From positions 1 to 64,000 of the forward strand of contig JAJDUT010000139.1 of assembly GCA_022826515.1 (NCBI GenBank): a stretch of DNA of 64,000 bases, read 5' to 3'. The stretch is from Candidatus Latescibacterota bacterium. GTDB lineage: Bacteria; Latescibacterota; UBA2968; UBA8231. Both the position numbers and the translations under genes were made by a program. Shown here in pieces: positions 49,194 through 57,896 of the stretch; position 1 is the stretch's first letter, and each line of letters begins with the position of its first letter. The notes under the pieces were generated by a model. That model ran no database searches and was not told the origin of the DNA. It saw only the letters and a program-made list of their open reading frames with translations.

Positions 49194-50156
49194 ATGTCAG
49201 AACGCGTACAGATCGTAGTGCCCGGCGACAATCCAATCCAGATCGCCGGTTCGCCGCATTTGCAGCGGCTCGCTCCCTATGGGGATGTCACGCTCTTTGA
49301 GGATACGCCGCAAAGTGCGGACGAGAAAATCGCGCGGGCCGAGGGCGCACAAATCATTATCAATACGCGCGGAGTAGTAACGTGGCGCGAGGAAATGCGC
49401 CGCTTGCCTGCCCTCAAGATGATTGCCACCTGCTCCATCGGCACGGACATGATCGACTTGGCGATTGCCAAGGAACTCGGGATCGTGGTGTCGAACCAGC
49501 CTGGCCGCACTGCGCCCGTGGTGGCTGAGCACATGTTCGGGCTGATGTTCGCCCTGTCTAAGCGCGCCTATTTCCAGACCGCCGAGCTGAAGGCTGGCCG
49601 CTGGACGCGCGCGATGAATACCATGCTGCAAGGGAAGGTGTTGGGCGTGGTCGGCACGGGGCCGATTGGCGCGGAGATGGCGCGGTTGGGACGGGCCATC
49701 GGCATGGAGGTCATTGCGTGGACTTTCAATCCGTCGCCGGAGCGCGCGGCCGAATACGGGGTGCGCTTTGTGGAACTCGACGAGCTGTTACAGGCCGCGG
49801 ATGTGGTCAGTCTGCACGTGAAATTGACTGAGGATACCCGACATTTTCTTGGGGTGCGCGAGTTTGGGCTGATGAAGGAGGGAGCGATAGTGTTGAACGG
49901 CGCGCGCGGCGATGTGCTGGACATGAACGCTTTGCGCGATGCCCTGTTGTCTGGGCATGTGGGTGGGGCGGGGCTGGACGTGTTTCCGCAGGAGCCGCTG
50001 CCGAGCGACGATCCCATCCTCGATTGCGATCAGGTGGTGCTGACGCCACATGCGGCGGATCAGACGCCCGAGGGGGTGGATTTGCTGAACGAGGGCGCGG
50101 TGGATAATGTGATTTCGTTTTTGCAGGGACGGCCGCGAAATAATGTGGCGGTGTGA
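49194..50156 (+). CDS. D-2-hydroxyacid dehydrogenase family protein
   Basis: A 320-residue protein with the D-isomer-specific signature. SIGTDMIDL supplies the substrate-binding region, GVVGTGPIGAEMARLGRAIGM the NAD motif, LNGARGDVLDMNAL the catalytic arginine, FPQEPLPSDDP the glutamate and LTPHAADQTPEG the catalytic histidine. It reduces or oxidises a 2-oxo/2-hydroxy acid in the cytoplasm. Divergent from the zinc-type dehydrogenase with a shared 79-base promoter region. Confidence 0.9.
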   Translation: MSERVQIVVPGDNPIQIAGSPHLQRLAPYGDVTLFEDTPQSADEKIARAEGAQIIINTRGVVTWREEMRRLPALKMIATCSIGTDMIDLAIAKELGIVVSNQPGRTAPVVAEHMFGLMFALSKRAYFQTAELKAGRWTRAMNTMLQGKVLGVVGTGPIGAEMARLGRAIGMEVIAWTFNPSPERAAEYGVRFVELDELLQAADVVSLHVKLTEDTRHFLGVREFGLMKEGAIVLNGARGDVLDMNALRDALLSGHVGGAGLDVFPQEPLPSDDPILDCDQVVLTPHAADQTPEGVDLLNEGAVDNVISFLQGRPRNNVAV

Positions 50157-50173
50157 TGCGAGTGCGAGGAGAA

Positions 50174-50887
50174 ACTATGGACGACAAAAAACAGCTAGCA
50201 AAAGAAGAAAAGAAATTTGCCGCGGCAATTGGGCACGAGCCGTCCTTAGAAACAGTGGACGATAAAGGGCATACGGACCTCCACCACGCTGCGACCCTGC
50301 ACTTGCCCTGCTTGGCTGACTCCCTGCTGCATCGCGGGGCCGAAGTCAACGCCGAGGACCGGGAAAAAATGACGCCGCTGCATAGTGCTGCGATGGGCAA
50401 CGAGATTGCGGTAGCGCAGCTTTTGCTAGCGCACGGCGGGGATATCAACGCCAAAGATAAAGACGGCCTGACGCCGCTGCATATTGCGGTGGCGCGGGAT
50501 AATGTGGTGGCGGCGGAGTTTTTGCTCCATAACGGGGCGGATATCAACGCCAAGAACTACTACCACGGCCTAACGCCGCTGCATCTTGCAACGATGCGGA
50601 ATAAGGTGGCGGCGGCGGAGTTTTTGCTCCATAACGGGGCAGACATCGACGCCAAGAACTACCACGACAGCCTGACGCCGCTGCATGTTGCGACGATGCG
50701 GAATATGTTTCGGATCGCCGAGCTTTTGCTCCATAACGGCGCAGATGTCAACGCCAAGACCAGCGATGGCTGGACGTCGTTGTCGCTCGCCATACGCAAA
50801 AAAGATATGGTTAGCTCGGTCTGCCGTTTCTTTGGGCTGGAGACGAGGATGGTGCGGTTGTTGCGCCATTATGGGGGTGGGGAATGA
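50174..50887 (+). CDS. Ankyrin-repeat protein
   Basis: A 237-residue protein with about five ankyrin repeats (TDLHHAATLHLPCLADSLLHRGAEVNAED, TPLHSAAMGNEIAVAQLLLAHGGDINAKD, and so on). Three have near-identical sequence (TPLH.A..RN..AAEFLLHNGADI.AKNY), so they arose by recent duplication. The ATG with GAGGAGAAACT upstream is preferred over one at 50153 that overlaps the previous gene. It mediates protein binding; its partner is unknown, though the next gene begins 19 bases downstream. Confidence 0.88.
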   Translation, partial: TMDDKKQLAKEEKKFAAAIGHEPSLETVDDKGHTDLHHAATLHLPCLADSLLHRGAEVNAEDREKMTPLHSAAMGNEIAVAQLLLAHGGDINAKDKDGLTPLHIAVARDNVVAAEFLLHNGADINAKNYYHGLTPLHLATMRNKVAAAEFLLHNGADIDAKNYHDSLTPLHVATMRNMFRIAELLLHNGADVNAKTSDGWTSLSLAIRKKDMVSSVCRFFGLETRMVRLLRHYGGGE

Positions 50888-50906
50888 AACCGAAGGAGGT
50901 GCGTCC

Positions 50907-52457
50907 ATGAGTAAACGCAGACTGCCCATTGGCATTCAGACCTTCCGCAAAATTCGGGAGGAGGACTGCTACTACGTCGATAAAACGGCTTACATTCAGC
51001 GGCTGCTCGACGAGGGGACGCACTACTTTCTGTCGCGTCCGCGGCGTTTTGGCAAGAGCCTGTTCTTGGACACGCTCAAGGAACTGTTCGAGGGCAACGA
51101 GCCGTTGTTTGCGGGGCTGGCCATCCACGACCATTGGGATTGGTCGGTGCGCCACCCAGTGCTGCGGCTCGACTTCAGCAGTGGCACCTACCAAGGGCCG
51201 GACGACTTGCAAAAGGAAGTGGCGGCGCAATTGAACGCGATGGAAGAGGAAGCGGAGATCGTCCCGCGCGATGACGACACCGCTTCGGCTCGCTTCCGCC
51301 GTTTGATGAAGGTGCTGCACGAGCGCAGCGGTCAGCGCGTTGTGGTACTGGTTGATGAGTACGACAAGCCGATTTTAGATGCCTTGGAAGTGCCGGAGGT
51401 CGCTCGCGCCAACCGCGACTTGCTGCGCGGTTTGTATTCGACCGTGAAGTTTGCCGATGCCCACATCCGCTTCACGTTTATCACTGGGGTGAGCAAGTTT
51501 TCCAAGGTCAGCCTGTTTTCTGGCCTCAACAATCTGAAGGACATCACCTTAGATGGGCGCTATTCGGCTCTCTGCGGCTACACCGAGGCGGACTTGGATA
51601 CGGTGTTCGCGCCGGAACTGCCGGGCTTGGATCGGGAGCAGATCCGCGATTGGTACAACGGCTATAGCTGGCGAGGTGACGAGAAGGTGTACAACCCGTT
51701 CGACATCCTGCTGCTGTTCGACAGCCGCGAGTTCAAAGCGCATTGGTTTGAGACCGGGACGCCGACGTTCCTGATCGAAACGCTTTGCAAGCGCCACATC
51801 AGTTCGTTGGAGTTAGGTGGGATGGTCGGCAGCGACGAGTTGCTCTCGACCTTTGACGTGGATGCTATAGCGACCGAGGCGCTGCTGTTCCAGACCGGCT
51901 ACCTGACGATAACGGATGCCGAGGATCTGGGCGGCGAACGGCTCTATCGCTTGGGCTATCCCAATCGGGAGGTGCGCCAGAGCCTGAACCGCAGCTTGCT
52001 GCGCTACTTGGTGCAGGACTCGACGCGGCAGATGGCCAACAGCGTCCGGCTCTATCGGCTGCTGGAGGCCAACGACTTCGCCGGGCTGGAGACGCTGTTC
52101 CACGCTTTCTTCGCCAGCATTCCCTACGAGTGGTATAACAACAACGACATCGCCGGGTACGAGGGCTACTACGCGAGTGTGTTCTATTCGTACTTTGCGG
52201 CGTTGGGGCTGGACATCAGGGTGGAGGATAGCAGCAGCCACGGCCGGCTGGACATGGCGGTTTTGTTCAACGGTACCGTCTATCTGTTCGAGTTCAAGGT
52301 AGTTGAGCTTTCGTCAGCGGGAGCGGCGCTGGCGCAGTTGCAGGAGCGGCGCTACGCGGACAAGTATCGCGGTTTGGGACAGCCGATATACCTGATTGGC
52401 GTGGAGTTCAGCAAGAATGAGCGCAATGTCGCGGCGTTTGACGTGGAACGCGCCTGA
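50907..52457 (+). CDS. AAA-ATPase-like protein with PD-(D/E)XK nuclease-like C-terminus (DUF1703)
   Basis: A 516-residue protein. Residues 1-320 match AAA-ATPase_like (PF09820 type): LPIGIQTFRKIREEDCYYVDKTAYIQRLL, FLSRPRRFGKSLFLDTLKELF as a P-loop-like motif and VVLVDEYDKPI as Walker B. Residues about 400-516 match the PDDEXK_9 (DUF1703) domain, with GRLDMAVLFNGTVYLFEFKVVE giving the D...E-x-K core. Such proteins are common, multi-copy and poorly understood; some may be selfish or defence elements. GAAGGAGGTGCGTCC precedes the ATG. Confidence 0.88.
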   Translation: MSKRRLPIGIQTFRKIREEDCYYVDKTAYIQRLLDEGTHYFLSRPRRFGKSLFLDTLKELFEGNEPLFAGLAIHDHWDWSVRHPVLRLDFSSGTYQGPDDLQKEVAAQLNAMEEEAEIVPRDDDTASARFRRLMKVLHERSGQRVVVLVDEYDKPILDALEVPEVARANRDLLRGLYSTVKFADAHIRFTFITGVSKFSKVSLFSGLNNLKDITLDGRYSALCGYTEADLDTVFAPELPGLDREQIRDWYNGYSWRGDEKVYNPFDILLLFDSREFKAHWFETGTPTFLIETLCKRHISSLELGGMVGSDELLSTFDVDAIATEALLFQTGYLTITDAEDLGGERLYRLGYPNREVRQSLNRSLLRYLVQDSTRQMANSVRLYRLLEANDFAGLETLFHAFFASIPYEWYNNNDIAGYEGYYASVFYSYFAALGLDIRVEDSSSHGRLDMAVLFNGTVYLFEFKVVELSSAGAALAQLQERRYADKYRGLGQPIYLIGVEFSKNERNVAAFDVERA

Positions 52458-52547
52458 GCAGGCGAGGCTGGTGGCACAAAGCTTCTGAGCTCCTAAAAAG
52501 AGGATGGCAGGACGCCGCTACACGTGGCAGCGGAGTAAAATGGAAGA

Positions 52548-53672
52548 ATGAACGCATTCGATCGGCGCTTTGCCGCGCGGCAAATTCCCGGCAAACGGGA
52601 GTATCAAGAGGATGATTATGGCCTGCTGGATGGGCGCGACCTCGGCCTAGACGGCAGCGAGCACACCATGTTGTTGGTCGCCGATGGCATGGGCGGTCAC
52701 GTTGGCGGCGCGACGGCTAGCGGCCTTTTGAGCAAGACCTTTGTCGAGGTGTATCCGCAGGCGTCGGGGCCAATTGTCGACCGGCTCCGGGACTGTCTCG
52801 AAGCGGCCAATAAAGCTATGGCCGATGCCATTGCCGAAAATCCCGAACTCGACAGCATGGGTTCGACCTTGGTGGCGGCTGTTGTTTCAAGCGAGGGGCT
52901 GAACTGGATCAGCGTGGGCGACTCCCCGTTGTGGCTGTTCCGCGAGGGGCAATTAGAGCGTTTGAATGCGGATCATTCTATGGCTCCGGTTCTTGCGGAT
53001 CTCGTGGCAGCGGGGCGCATGACCGCAGAGGAAGCGGCTCAGGACCCAAGACGGCATTCACTGCGATCGGCAATCATGGGCGATGACATACATCTGATTG
53101 ACGTATCGTCGCAGCCAGTTGCTGTGAAGAAGGGGGACCGGCTGCTATTGGCGAGCGATGGGTTGATGACCCTCAGCGATCAAGAGATCAAGACTATCCT
53201 CAAGAAAACGCAAGACACGCCGTTGGCGGATAGCGCCGAGGCTCTTATCCAAGCAGTGGAAAATGCCGAAAGTCCCCATCAAGACAACGCGACTGTCTTG
53301 TTGTATGCACCGGCTGAGGACGCGGAATTGGCTGCGGCTGATGTTGGCGAGAGAGAACCTGTTCAGGACAAGCCGCGATTAAAACGAAAACCTTGGGGCA
53401 GACTATTGGGGATGTTGCTATGCGTTGCTGTCTTATGGGGGGTGCTTTATTGGCTTAGGCCGGGCGAAAATGTAGCTATTGAGACGCCAGCGGCTACAGA
53501 TGTTGAATTCGCTGAAGGCTCTGATGTTCAAGTGCCAACGGCACCCGACGCCGAAGAGAGCGTACCGGCTTCACAGGAGGAGACAGGGGACAGCACCCGT
53601 GCGGGGGTAGGGGAAGCCGAGCTTGACGAGCCTCAAGAAGAGAGTGTTGGGGGCGAGGCAGGAGAGGGATGA
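52548..53672 (+). CDS. PP2C-family serine/threonine phosphatase with membrane anchor
   Basis: A 374-residue protein. Residues about 1-255 are a bacterial PP2C phosphatase: EYQEDDYG, LLVADGMGGHVGG, MGSTLVAAVV, SVGDSPLWLF, LLLASDGLMTL and HQDNATVLLY carry the metal-binding aspartates. A single membrane helix (about 287-305, GRLLGMLLCVAVLWGVLYWL) is followed by an acidic, low-complexity 65-residue tail. It probably dephosphorylates proteins phosphorylated by a Hanks-type kinase, not seen in the window. Confidence 0.88.
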   Translation: MNAFDRRFAARQIPGKREYQEDDYGLLDGRDLGLDGSEHTMLLVADGMGGHVGGATASGLLSKTFVEVYPQASGPIVDRLRDCLEAANKAMADAIAENPELDSMGSTLVAAVVSSEGLNWISVGDSPLWLFREGQLERLNADHSMAPVLADLVAAGRMTAEEAAQDPRRHSLRSAIMGDDIHLIDVSSQPVAVKKGDRLLLASDGLMTLSDQEIKTILKKTQDTPLADSAEALIQAVENAESPHQDNATVLLYAPAEDAELAAADVGEREPVQDKPRLKRKPWGRLLGMLLCVAVLWGVLYWLRPGENVAIETPAATDVEFAEGSDVQVPTAPDAEESVPASQEETGDSTRAGVGEAELDEPQEESVGGEAGEG

Positions 53673-53733
53673 GAGCGTAGGGCGTCGGCGCTGCGATACA
53701 ATGTTCCCTTCTTGATGAGGGGCGAATGACAAA

Positions 53734-54054
53734 ATGGAAATTCTCAATGTAATACGTAGGAAAATCAGGAATGGGCAGGTCGAATTCTCGCAACATGCCA
53801 CCGATCAGAGCATTATTCGCGGAATCAGCATGCAGGATTTTCGAGATGCTATGGAACGGAGTGAAGTCATTGAAGACTATCCGCACGACAAATATGGTCC
53901 CAGTTGCTTGATTCTCGGCTTTACGTTATCGCACAGGCCGTTGCATATTCATTGCAGCTACCCGATGAGACCCATAATCAAAATCATCACTCTGTATGAA
54001 CCAGAGCCCTCAAGATGGATCGACTTCAAGGTAAGGAGACAGGACGATGCCTAA
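53734..54054 (+). CDS. DUF4258 putative toxin
   Basis: A 106-residue protein with the DUF4258 pattern: VEFSQHATDQSIIRGISMQDFRDAMERSEVIEDYPHDKYGPSCLILGFTLSHRPLHIHCSYP, then IIKIITLYEPEPSRW. DUF4258 proteins resemble RelE-type or MqsR-like toxins and are commonly followed by a YgiT-type zinc-finger protein, as here. It overlaps the next gene by 8 bases. Confidence 0.85.
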   Translation: MEILNVIRRKIRNGQVEFSQHATDQSIIRGISMQDFRDAMERSEVIEDYPHDKYGPSCLILGFTLSHRPLHIHCSYPMRPIIKIITLYEPEPSRWIDFKVRRQDDA

Positions 54055-54283
54055 CGACAGAGCATGGAACGAGACGCTAATCGAAAAAAACGTGACGTAC
54101 CACATTGAGTTCGATGGGCGGCTCTTCCTCATCGAGAATGTTCCGGCGCGCGTCAACGTCGAGACGGGCGAGAGGCACTTCTCACCGGAGACCGTTGAGC
54201 GCCTGCAGCAAACAGTGTGGGAGCAATGCCGCCCCGTTCGCACTATTGAGACCCCGGTTTATGAATATGCCACTCTGGCCTGA
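54047..54283 (+). CDS. YgiT-like antitoxin lacking its zinc-finger cysteines
   Basis: A 78-residue protein. TYHIEFDGRLFLIENVPARVNVETGERHFSPETVERLQQTVW matches the YgiT/MqsA N-terminal domain around the central VPARV..(C)..CGE.Y.S. The family's four metal-binding cysteines should flank this core (CxxC near residue 3 and CxxC after VPARV); all are replaced here (NVETG in the second site). It follows and overlaps the DUF4258 gene, so it is probably its antitoxin, either zinc-free or degenerate. Confidence 0.75.
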   Translation: MPNDRAWNETLIEKNVTYHIEFDGRLFLIENVPARVNVETGERHFSPETVERLQQTVWEQCRPVRTIETPVYEYATLA

Positions 54284-54339
54284 AGGATCGGGAGGCATGG
54301 ATAGCAAGAGAGTCGCGCTCTTCCCAAGCAGCCCCTAAA

Positions 54340-54957
54340 GTGGACCAAGCGAAGGGGTTGAACAGGTGGTTTAAGCTCCATTGCATTTGCCTTGCAGCTA
54401 TTATACCGGTATCGACAGCACTATTTGTTGGTGCCGCGGTGGTATTGGTCGCCACAAAAGACGGGCGTATGATCGAAGAACTGGTCCGTGAATTTGAGAA
54501 GCTGGGGTTAGAGTTGTCGAGTGTTGTATTCGCAGTGCTTGGTACCATAGTCGCGATTGTTGCGGCTATCTTCGGGTTGATTGCTCTTGTGTCTGGGTTG
54601 TGCATTCTGCATAAACTGTGGTCTCTCATCCCCGCTCACAAAGCAAAGACGACGCCGGGAAAAGCCATTGGATTTCTCTTGATACCGCTGTTCAATTTCT
54701 TCTGGAGTTTCATTGCAATTTACGGTCTCGCCAAAGCTCTCAATACTGAAACCTGTCGCCGATCTGTCAGTGAGGTGGCCAGTTTTATCTATTGCTGCTC
54801 ATTTGTGGTGCCCCCCCTATGGGCGATAATGGGAGCACGAGAGGATCAGGCTTGGATAGTCTCTATTGGATTTATTGTCGGGTTTGTGCTCTGGTTCATC
54901 ATGCTAAAGCAGATGAAGAACGCTGGCAGGCTCATTTTGCAGACGGCCGAGGCGTAG
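54340..54957 (+). CDS. Unknown inner-membrane protein
   Basis: A 205-residue protein with about five membrane helices (LHCICLAAIIPVSTALFVGAAVVLV, SVVFAVLGTIVAIVAAIFGLIALVSGL, AIGFLLIPLFNFFWSFIAIYGLA, FIYCCSFVVPPLWAIM and VSIGFIVGFVLWFIML). PGKAIGFLLIPLFNFFWSFIAIYGL resembles DUF4328-type membrane proteins, not certain. The start is GTG and no strong Shine-Dalgarno is visible. The last gene before the MITE. Confidence 0.65.
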   Translation: MDQAKGLNRWFKLHCICLAAIIPVSTALFVGAAVVLVATKDGRMIEELVREFEKLGLELSSVVFAVLGTIVAIVAAIFGLIALVSGLCILHKLWSLIPAHKAKTTPGKAIGFLLIPLFNFFWSFIAIYGLAKALNTETCRRSVSEVASFIYCCSFVVPPLWAIMGAREDQAWIVSIGFIVGFVLWFIMLKQMKNAGRLILQTAEA

Positions 54958-54974
54958 GAACTACAACAATCAAC

Positions 54975-55088
54975 GGCGTTGTTGCATGAATATCTATAAG
55001 TCGTTGTTTTACAATAAGTTATCGTTTTGATGTCAAATTTGTAAACTATTGTTTTCTAACGAGTTACCGTCTTTCGTGCAACAACGCC
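54975..55088. mobile_element. MITE-like element with IS903-type terminal inverted repeats
   Basis: A 114-base non-coding element. The ends GGCGTTGTTGCATGAA and (reverse complement) GGCGTTGTTGCACGAA match at 15 of 16 bases. The flanks, ACAATCAAC at 54966-54974 and ACAATCAAT at 55089-55097, are a 9-base target duplication with one mismatch. GGC.TTGTTG.AT.AAT ends with 9-base duplications are typical of the IS903 group of IS5. Inside, a 24-base direct repeat (TTGTTTTACAATAAGTTATCG-like) occurs twice. The transposase needed would come from elsewhere. Confidence 0.8.
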
Positions 55089-55113
55089 ACAATCAATCAA
55101 AAAAGGAGAAGCT

Positions 55114-55947
55114 ATGTTTCGCTCGCTATCACCGGGGGCTATCGGCGCAAGTGTAGAAAACCTCGCAGACGGGCTTGATTTGGCCGCGCGGTACGGGTTC
55201 GCCGGATATCACTTTAACATTAGCGAAGTCGCGGCCATGGGCGCGGAAGAGGCCCTCGCGTTGGCCGAGCGCAAGGGCGTGCGTCTGTCGGCGTGGGGAT
55301 TTCCCGTTGATTTTCGCGGGGAGGAGGCCGTATATCAAGCGAGCTTGGCGCAGTTGCCGGCGTTGGCAAAGGTGGCGGCGGCCTTGGGGGTGCGGCGGAC
55401 GGCGACTTGGCTTATGCCGACTTCGGACGTGCTGACGTACCAAGAGAACTTCGCCTTTCACGTCGAGCGGCTGCGGCCGGCCGCAGCGGTGCTGGCGGAC
55501 GAAGGAGTGCGGTTGGGTTTGGAATACGTCGCGCCGAAAACGCTGTGGTCGAGCAAAAAGTACGAGTTTGTTCACACGATGGAGCAAATGGAGGAATTGT
55601 GCCAAGCCGTGGGCGAGAATGTGGGCTTTTTACTAGATAGCTGGCATTGGTACACGGCCCATGAAACGGCTGAAGATGTGCGCCGCTTGCGTCCCGAGCA
55701 AGTGGTGGATGTACACGTCAACGACGCACCGGCTGGCGTAGAAATTGACGACCAGCTCGACAATGTGCGCGACTTGCCCGGGGCAACTGGCGTGATCGAC
55801 ATCGCGACGTTCCTCAGCGCCTTGCAGCATATTGGCTACGACGGGCCGGTCATGGTCGAGCCGTTCAGCGAGCGGGTGCGCGCCATGGAGCGGGAAGAGG
55901 CTGTGGCGGCTACGGCTGCTGCGCTGGGCCGCGTGTGGGTATTGTAG
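55114..55947 (+). CDS. Xylose isomerase-like TIM-barrel protein, second copy
   Basis: A 277-residue AP endonuclease family 2 TIM barrel, different in sequence from the one at 47261-48064. The metal site includes LGLEYVAPKTLW (Glu), GFLLDSWHWYTA (Asp/His), VVDVHVNDAPAGVEIDDQLD (His) and VMVEPFSERV (Glu). It probably isomerises or epimerises a sugar or cyclitol. AAAAAGGAGAAGCT precedes the ATG, with the MITE ending 25 bases upstream. Its stop lies in a palindromic repeat. Confidence 0.85.
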   Translation: MFRSLSPGAIGASVENLADGLDLAARYGFAGYHFNISEVAAMGAEEALALAERKGVRLSAWGFPVDFRGEEAVYQASLAQLPALAKVAAALGVRRTATWLMPTSDVLTYQENFAFHVERLRPAAAVLADEGVRLGLEYVAPKTLWSSKKYEFVHTMEQMEELCQAVGENVGFLLDSWHWYTAHETAEDVRRLRPEQVVDVHVNDAPAGVEIDDQLDNVRDLPGATGVIDIATFLSALQHIGYDGPVMVEPFSERVRAMEREEAVAATAAALGRVWVL

Positions 55948-55971
55948 GGGCAACCGATCGGTTGCCCCTAC
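55944..55971. repeat. GGGGCAACCGATCGGTTGCCCC palindrome, copy 3
   Basis: A perfect palindrome of the family at 13928-13955 and 44974-45001, with a compensating C-to-A/G-to-T pair (GGGGCAACCGATCGGTTGCC) that keeps the hairpin intact. The compensating change implies selection for the structure or a linked replication mechanism. It spans the stop of the isomerase gene and lies just before the FAD oxidoreductase gene. Confidence 0.9.
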
Positions 55972-55980
55972 GCACGTGTC

Positions 55981-57735
55981 ATGGAAACCCGCACTATTGA
56001 ATGCGACATCTTGGTCTTGGGCGGCGGCTTGGGCGGCGTGGCTGCGGCCGTGCGTGCCGCTCGCTTGGGCTATCGAGTTTGCCTGACCGAAGAAAATCCG
56101 TGGATCGGCGGCCAAGCCACTAGCCAAGGCGTTGCCGCCTTAGACGAACATCCGCACATAGAGCACTTTGGCGGCACGGCTCTGTACGGTGAATTCCGAG
56201 CTGGCATCCGCGCGTTCTATCGCCGCAAATACAAACTGAAAAATCCAGACGACCCGCACTTTAACCCCGGGGCCGGTTGGGTCTCGGCGCTGTGCTTTGA
56301 GCCGCGCGCCGGCTTAACGTCCCTGCTGTCTTTGGTCGTACCCCAAGTCGAAGCCGGTCGCCTGATGCTGTTTTACCGCGCCCGCGCGTCTGCCGCCCAC
56401 GTCCAAGGCCAGTCCATCCGCACCGTAGATGTCGTCCAAGACGGCGGCACGCACGTCTTGCGCTTTGCCCCGGCGTATGTGCTCGACGCCACCGAGTTGG
56501 GCGACCTGCTGCCCCTGTTGCCCGTTCCCTACGTCTCCGGCGCTGAAAGCCGCGACCAGACCGGCGAGCCGCACGCCCGCACCGAAGGCCCAGTCTCGCA
56601 TCTCACTCAGTCTTTTACCTGTCCGTTTGCGGTTGATTTTTGCCCCGGTCAAGATCACACCATTCCCCGTCCGCCGAACTACGAGCGCCATCGCGACGAG
56701 CAGCCCTACACCTTGACTTTGGAGTACGCCCGTGGCTTGCGCACGTACCGATTCTTTGAGACCGCCGGTGACTTGCCCGGTTCTTTTTGGGCGTATCGTC
56801 GCTTGTTGTGCGCCGATCAATTCGCTGAGGGACAGGTGCCTAGGGACGTGGCGTTGATTAACTGGCAGGGTAATGACTACACCGGCGGCACCCTCATCGA
56901 CGTGCCGGCAGCCGAACAGGCGCAGCAGATAGCTGCGGCTAAGGAGCTGAGTTTGGGGTTGTTGTACTGGCTACAAACTGAGGTGCTGCGCGACGACGGC
57001 GGTCGCGGCTATCCCGAGCTGCGGCTGCGCCCCGACATCATGGGGACTGCCGACGGCTTCTCTCAGTATCCTTACATCCGCGAGTCCCGGCGCATTGAAG
57101 CGCGCAAGACCATTGTCGAGCAAGAGGTAGCCGCTCCGCACCAGCCCAATGCGCGCGCTGCTTCTTTTGGCGACAGCGTCGGCGTGGGTTGGTACGCCAT
57201 TGACATCCACGGCCAAGCTACCGACGTGGTGTACACTGCGCCCACCAAGCCTTTCCAGATCCCGTTGGGTGCGCTTGTGTCGCAACACTTGGACAACTTG
57301 CTGGCGGCCTGCAAGAACATTGGCACTACGCACGTCACCAATGGCTGCTACCGCCTGCATCCCGTGGAGTGGAATATCGGCGAGGCCGCTGGTGCGTTGG
57401 CTGCTTTTTGCTTGGGCCAGCAGCGGACCCCAGGGTATGTGTGCAGCAGTGTGGCTTTGCGCCGCCAGTACCAGCAGACCTTGCTGGCGGCCGGTGTGCC
57501 GCTGTATTGGTACGAGGACGTGCCGCTTGGGCATCCGGCCTTTGCGGCCGTGCAGACGCTGGCGGTGGAGGGGATATGGCCGGGGTGTGCCGATCATTTG
57601 CGCTTTGAACCGGATGCCTTGGCCGACGCGCCAGCCGAGCGTTTACGGGCTGCGGGGCTGTCATCGGACCTTGCGGGCCGCGATCCTATAACGCGCGGGG
57701 ACTTGGCGCGCCGGATGGCTCAGCGACTCGACTGA
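55981..57735 (+). CDS. FAD-dependent oxidoreductase
   Basis: A 584-residue protein of the FAD_oxidored (PF12831) type. The N-terminal ILVLGGGLGGVAAAVRAARLGYRVCLTEENPWIGGQATSQGV binds FAD (GxGxxG). VLDATELGDLLPLL and YPYIRESRRIEARKTIVEQEV are typical, and the C-terminus has NIGTTHVTNGCYRLHPVEWNIGEAAGALAAFCL, the second FAD contact. Members oxidise a range of substrates in sugar and aromatic catabolism, often beside TIM-barrel isomerases, as here. The function is not resolved. Confidence 0.85.
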   Translation: METRTIECDILVLGGGLGGVAAAVRAARLGYRVCLTEENPWIGGQATSQGVAALDEHPHIEHFGGTALYGEFRAGIRAFYRRKYKLKNPDDPHFNPGAGWVSALCFEPRAGLTSLLSLVVPQVEAGRLMLFYRARASAAHVQGQSIRTVDVVQDGGTHVLRFAPAYVLDATELGDLLPLLPVPYVSGAESRDQTGEPHARTEGPVSHLTQSFTCPFAVDFCPGQDHTIPRPPNYERHRDEQPYTLTLEYARGLRTYRFFETAGDLPGSFWAYRRLLCADQFAEGQVPRDVALINWQGNDYTGGTLIDVPAAEQAQQIAAAKELSLGLLYWLQTEVLRDDGGRGYPELRLRPDIMGTADGFSQYPYIRESRRIEARKTIVEQEVAAPHQPNARAASFGDSVGVGWYAIDIHGQATDVVYTAPTKPFQIPLGALVSQHLDNLLAACKNIGTTHVTNGCYRLHPVEWNIGEAAGALAAFCLGQQRTPGYVCSSVALRRQYQQTLLAAGVPLYWYEDVPLGHPAFAAVQTLAVEGIWPGCADHLRFEPDALADAPAERLRAAGLSSDLAGRDPITRGDLARRMAQRLD

Positions 57736-57788
57736 GCTCGCCGAAGACATTTGTAAAGGGTAATCCGATGGCGTAGATTTGAGAGAGA

Positions 57789-57861
<73 letters not shown>

Positions 57862-57896
57862 CCAATAAATTATTTTCAGACTGACACCCCACCGTC

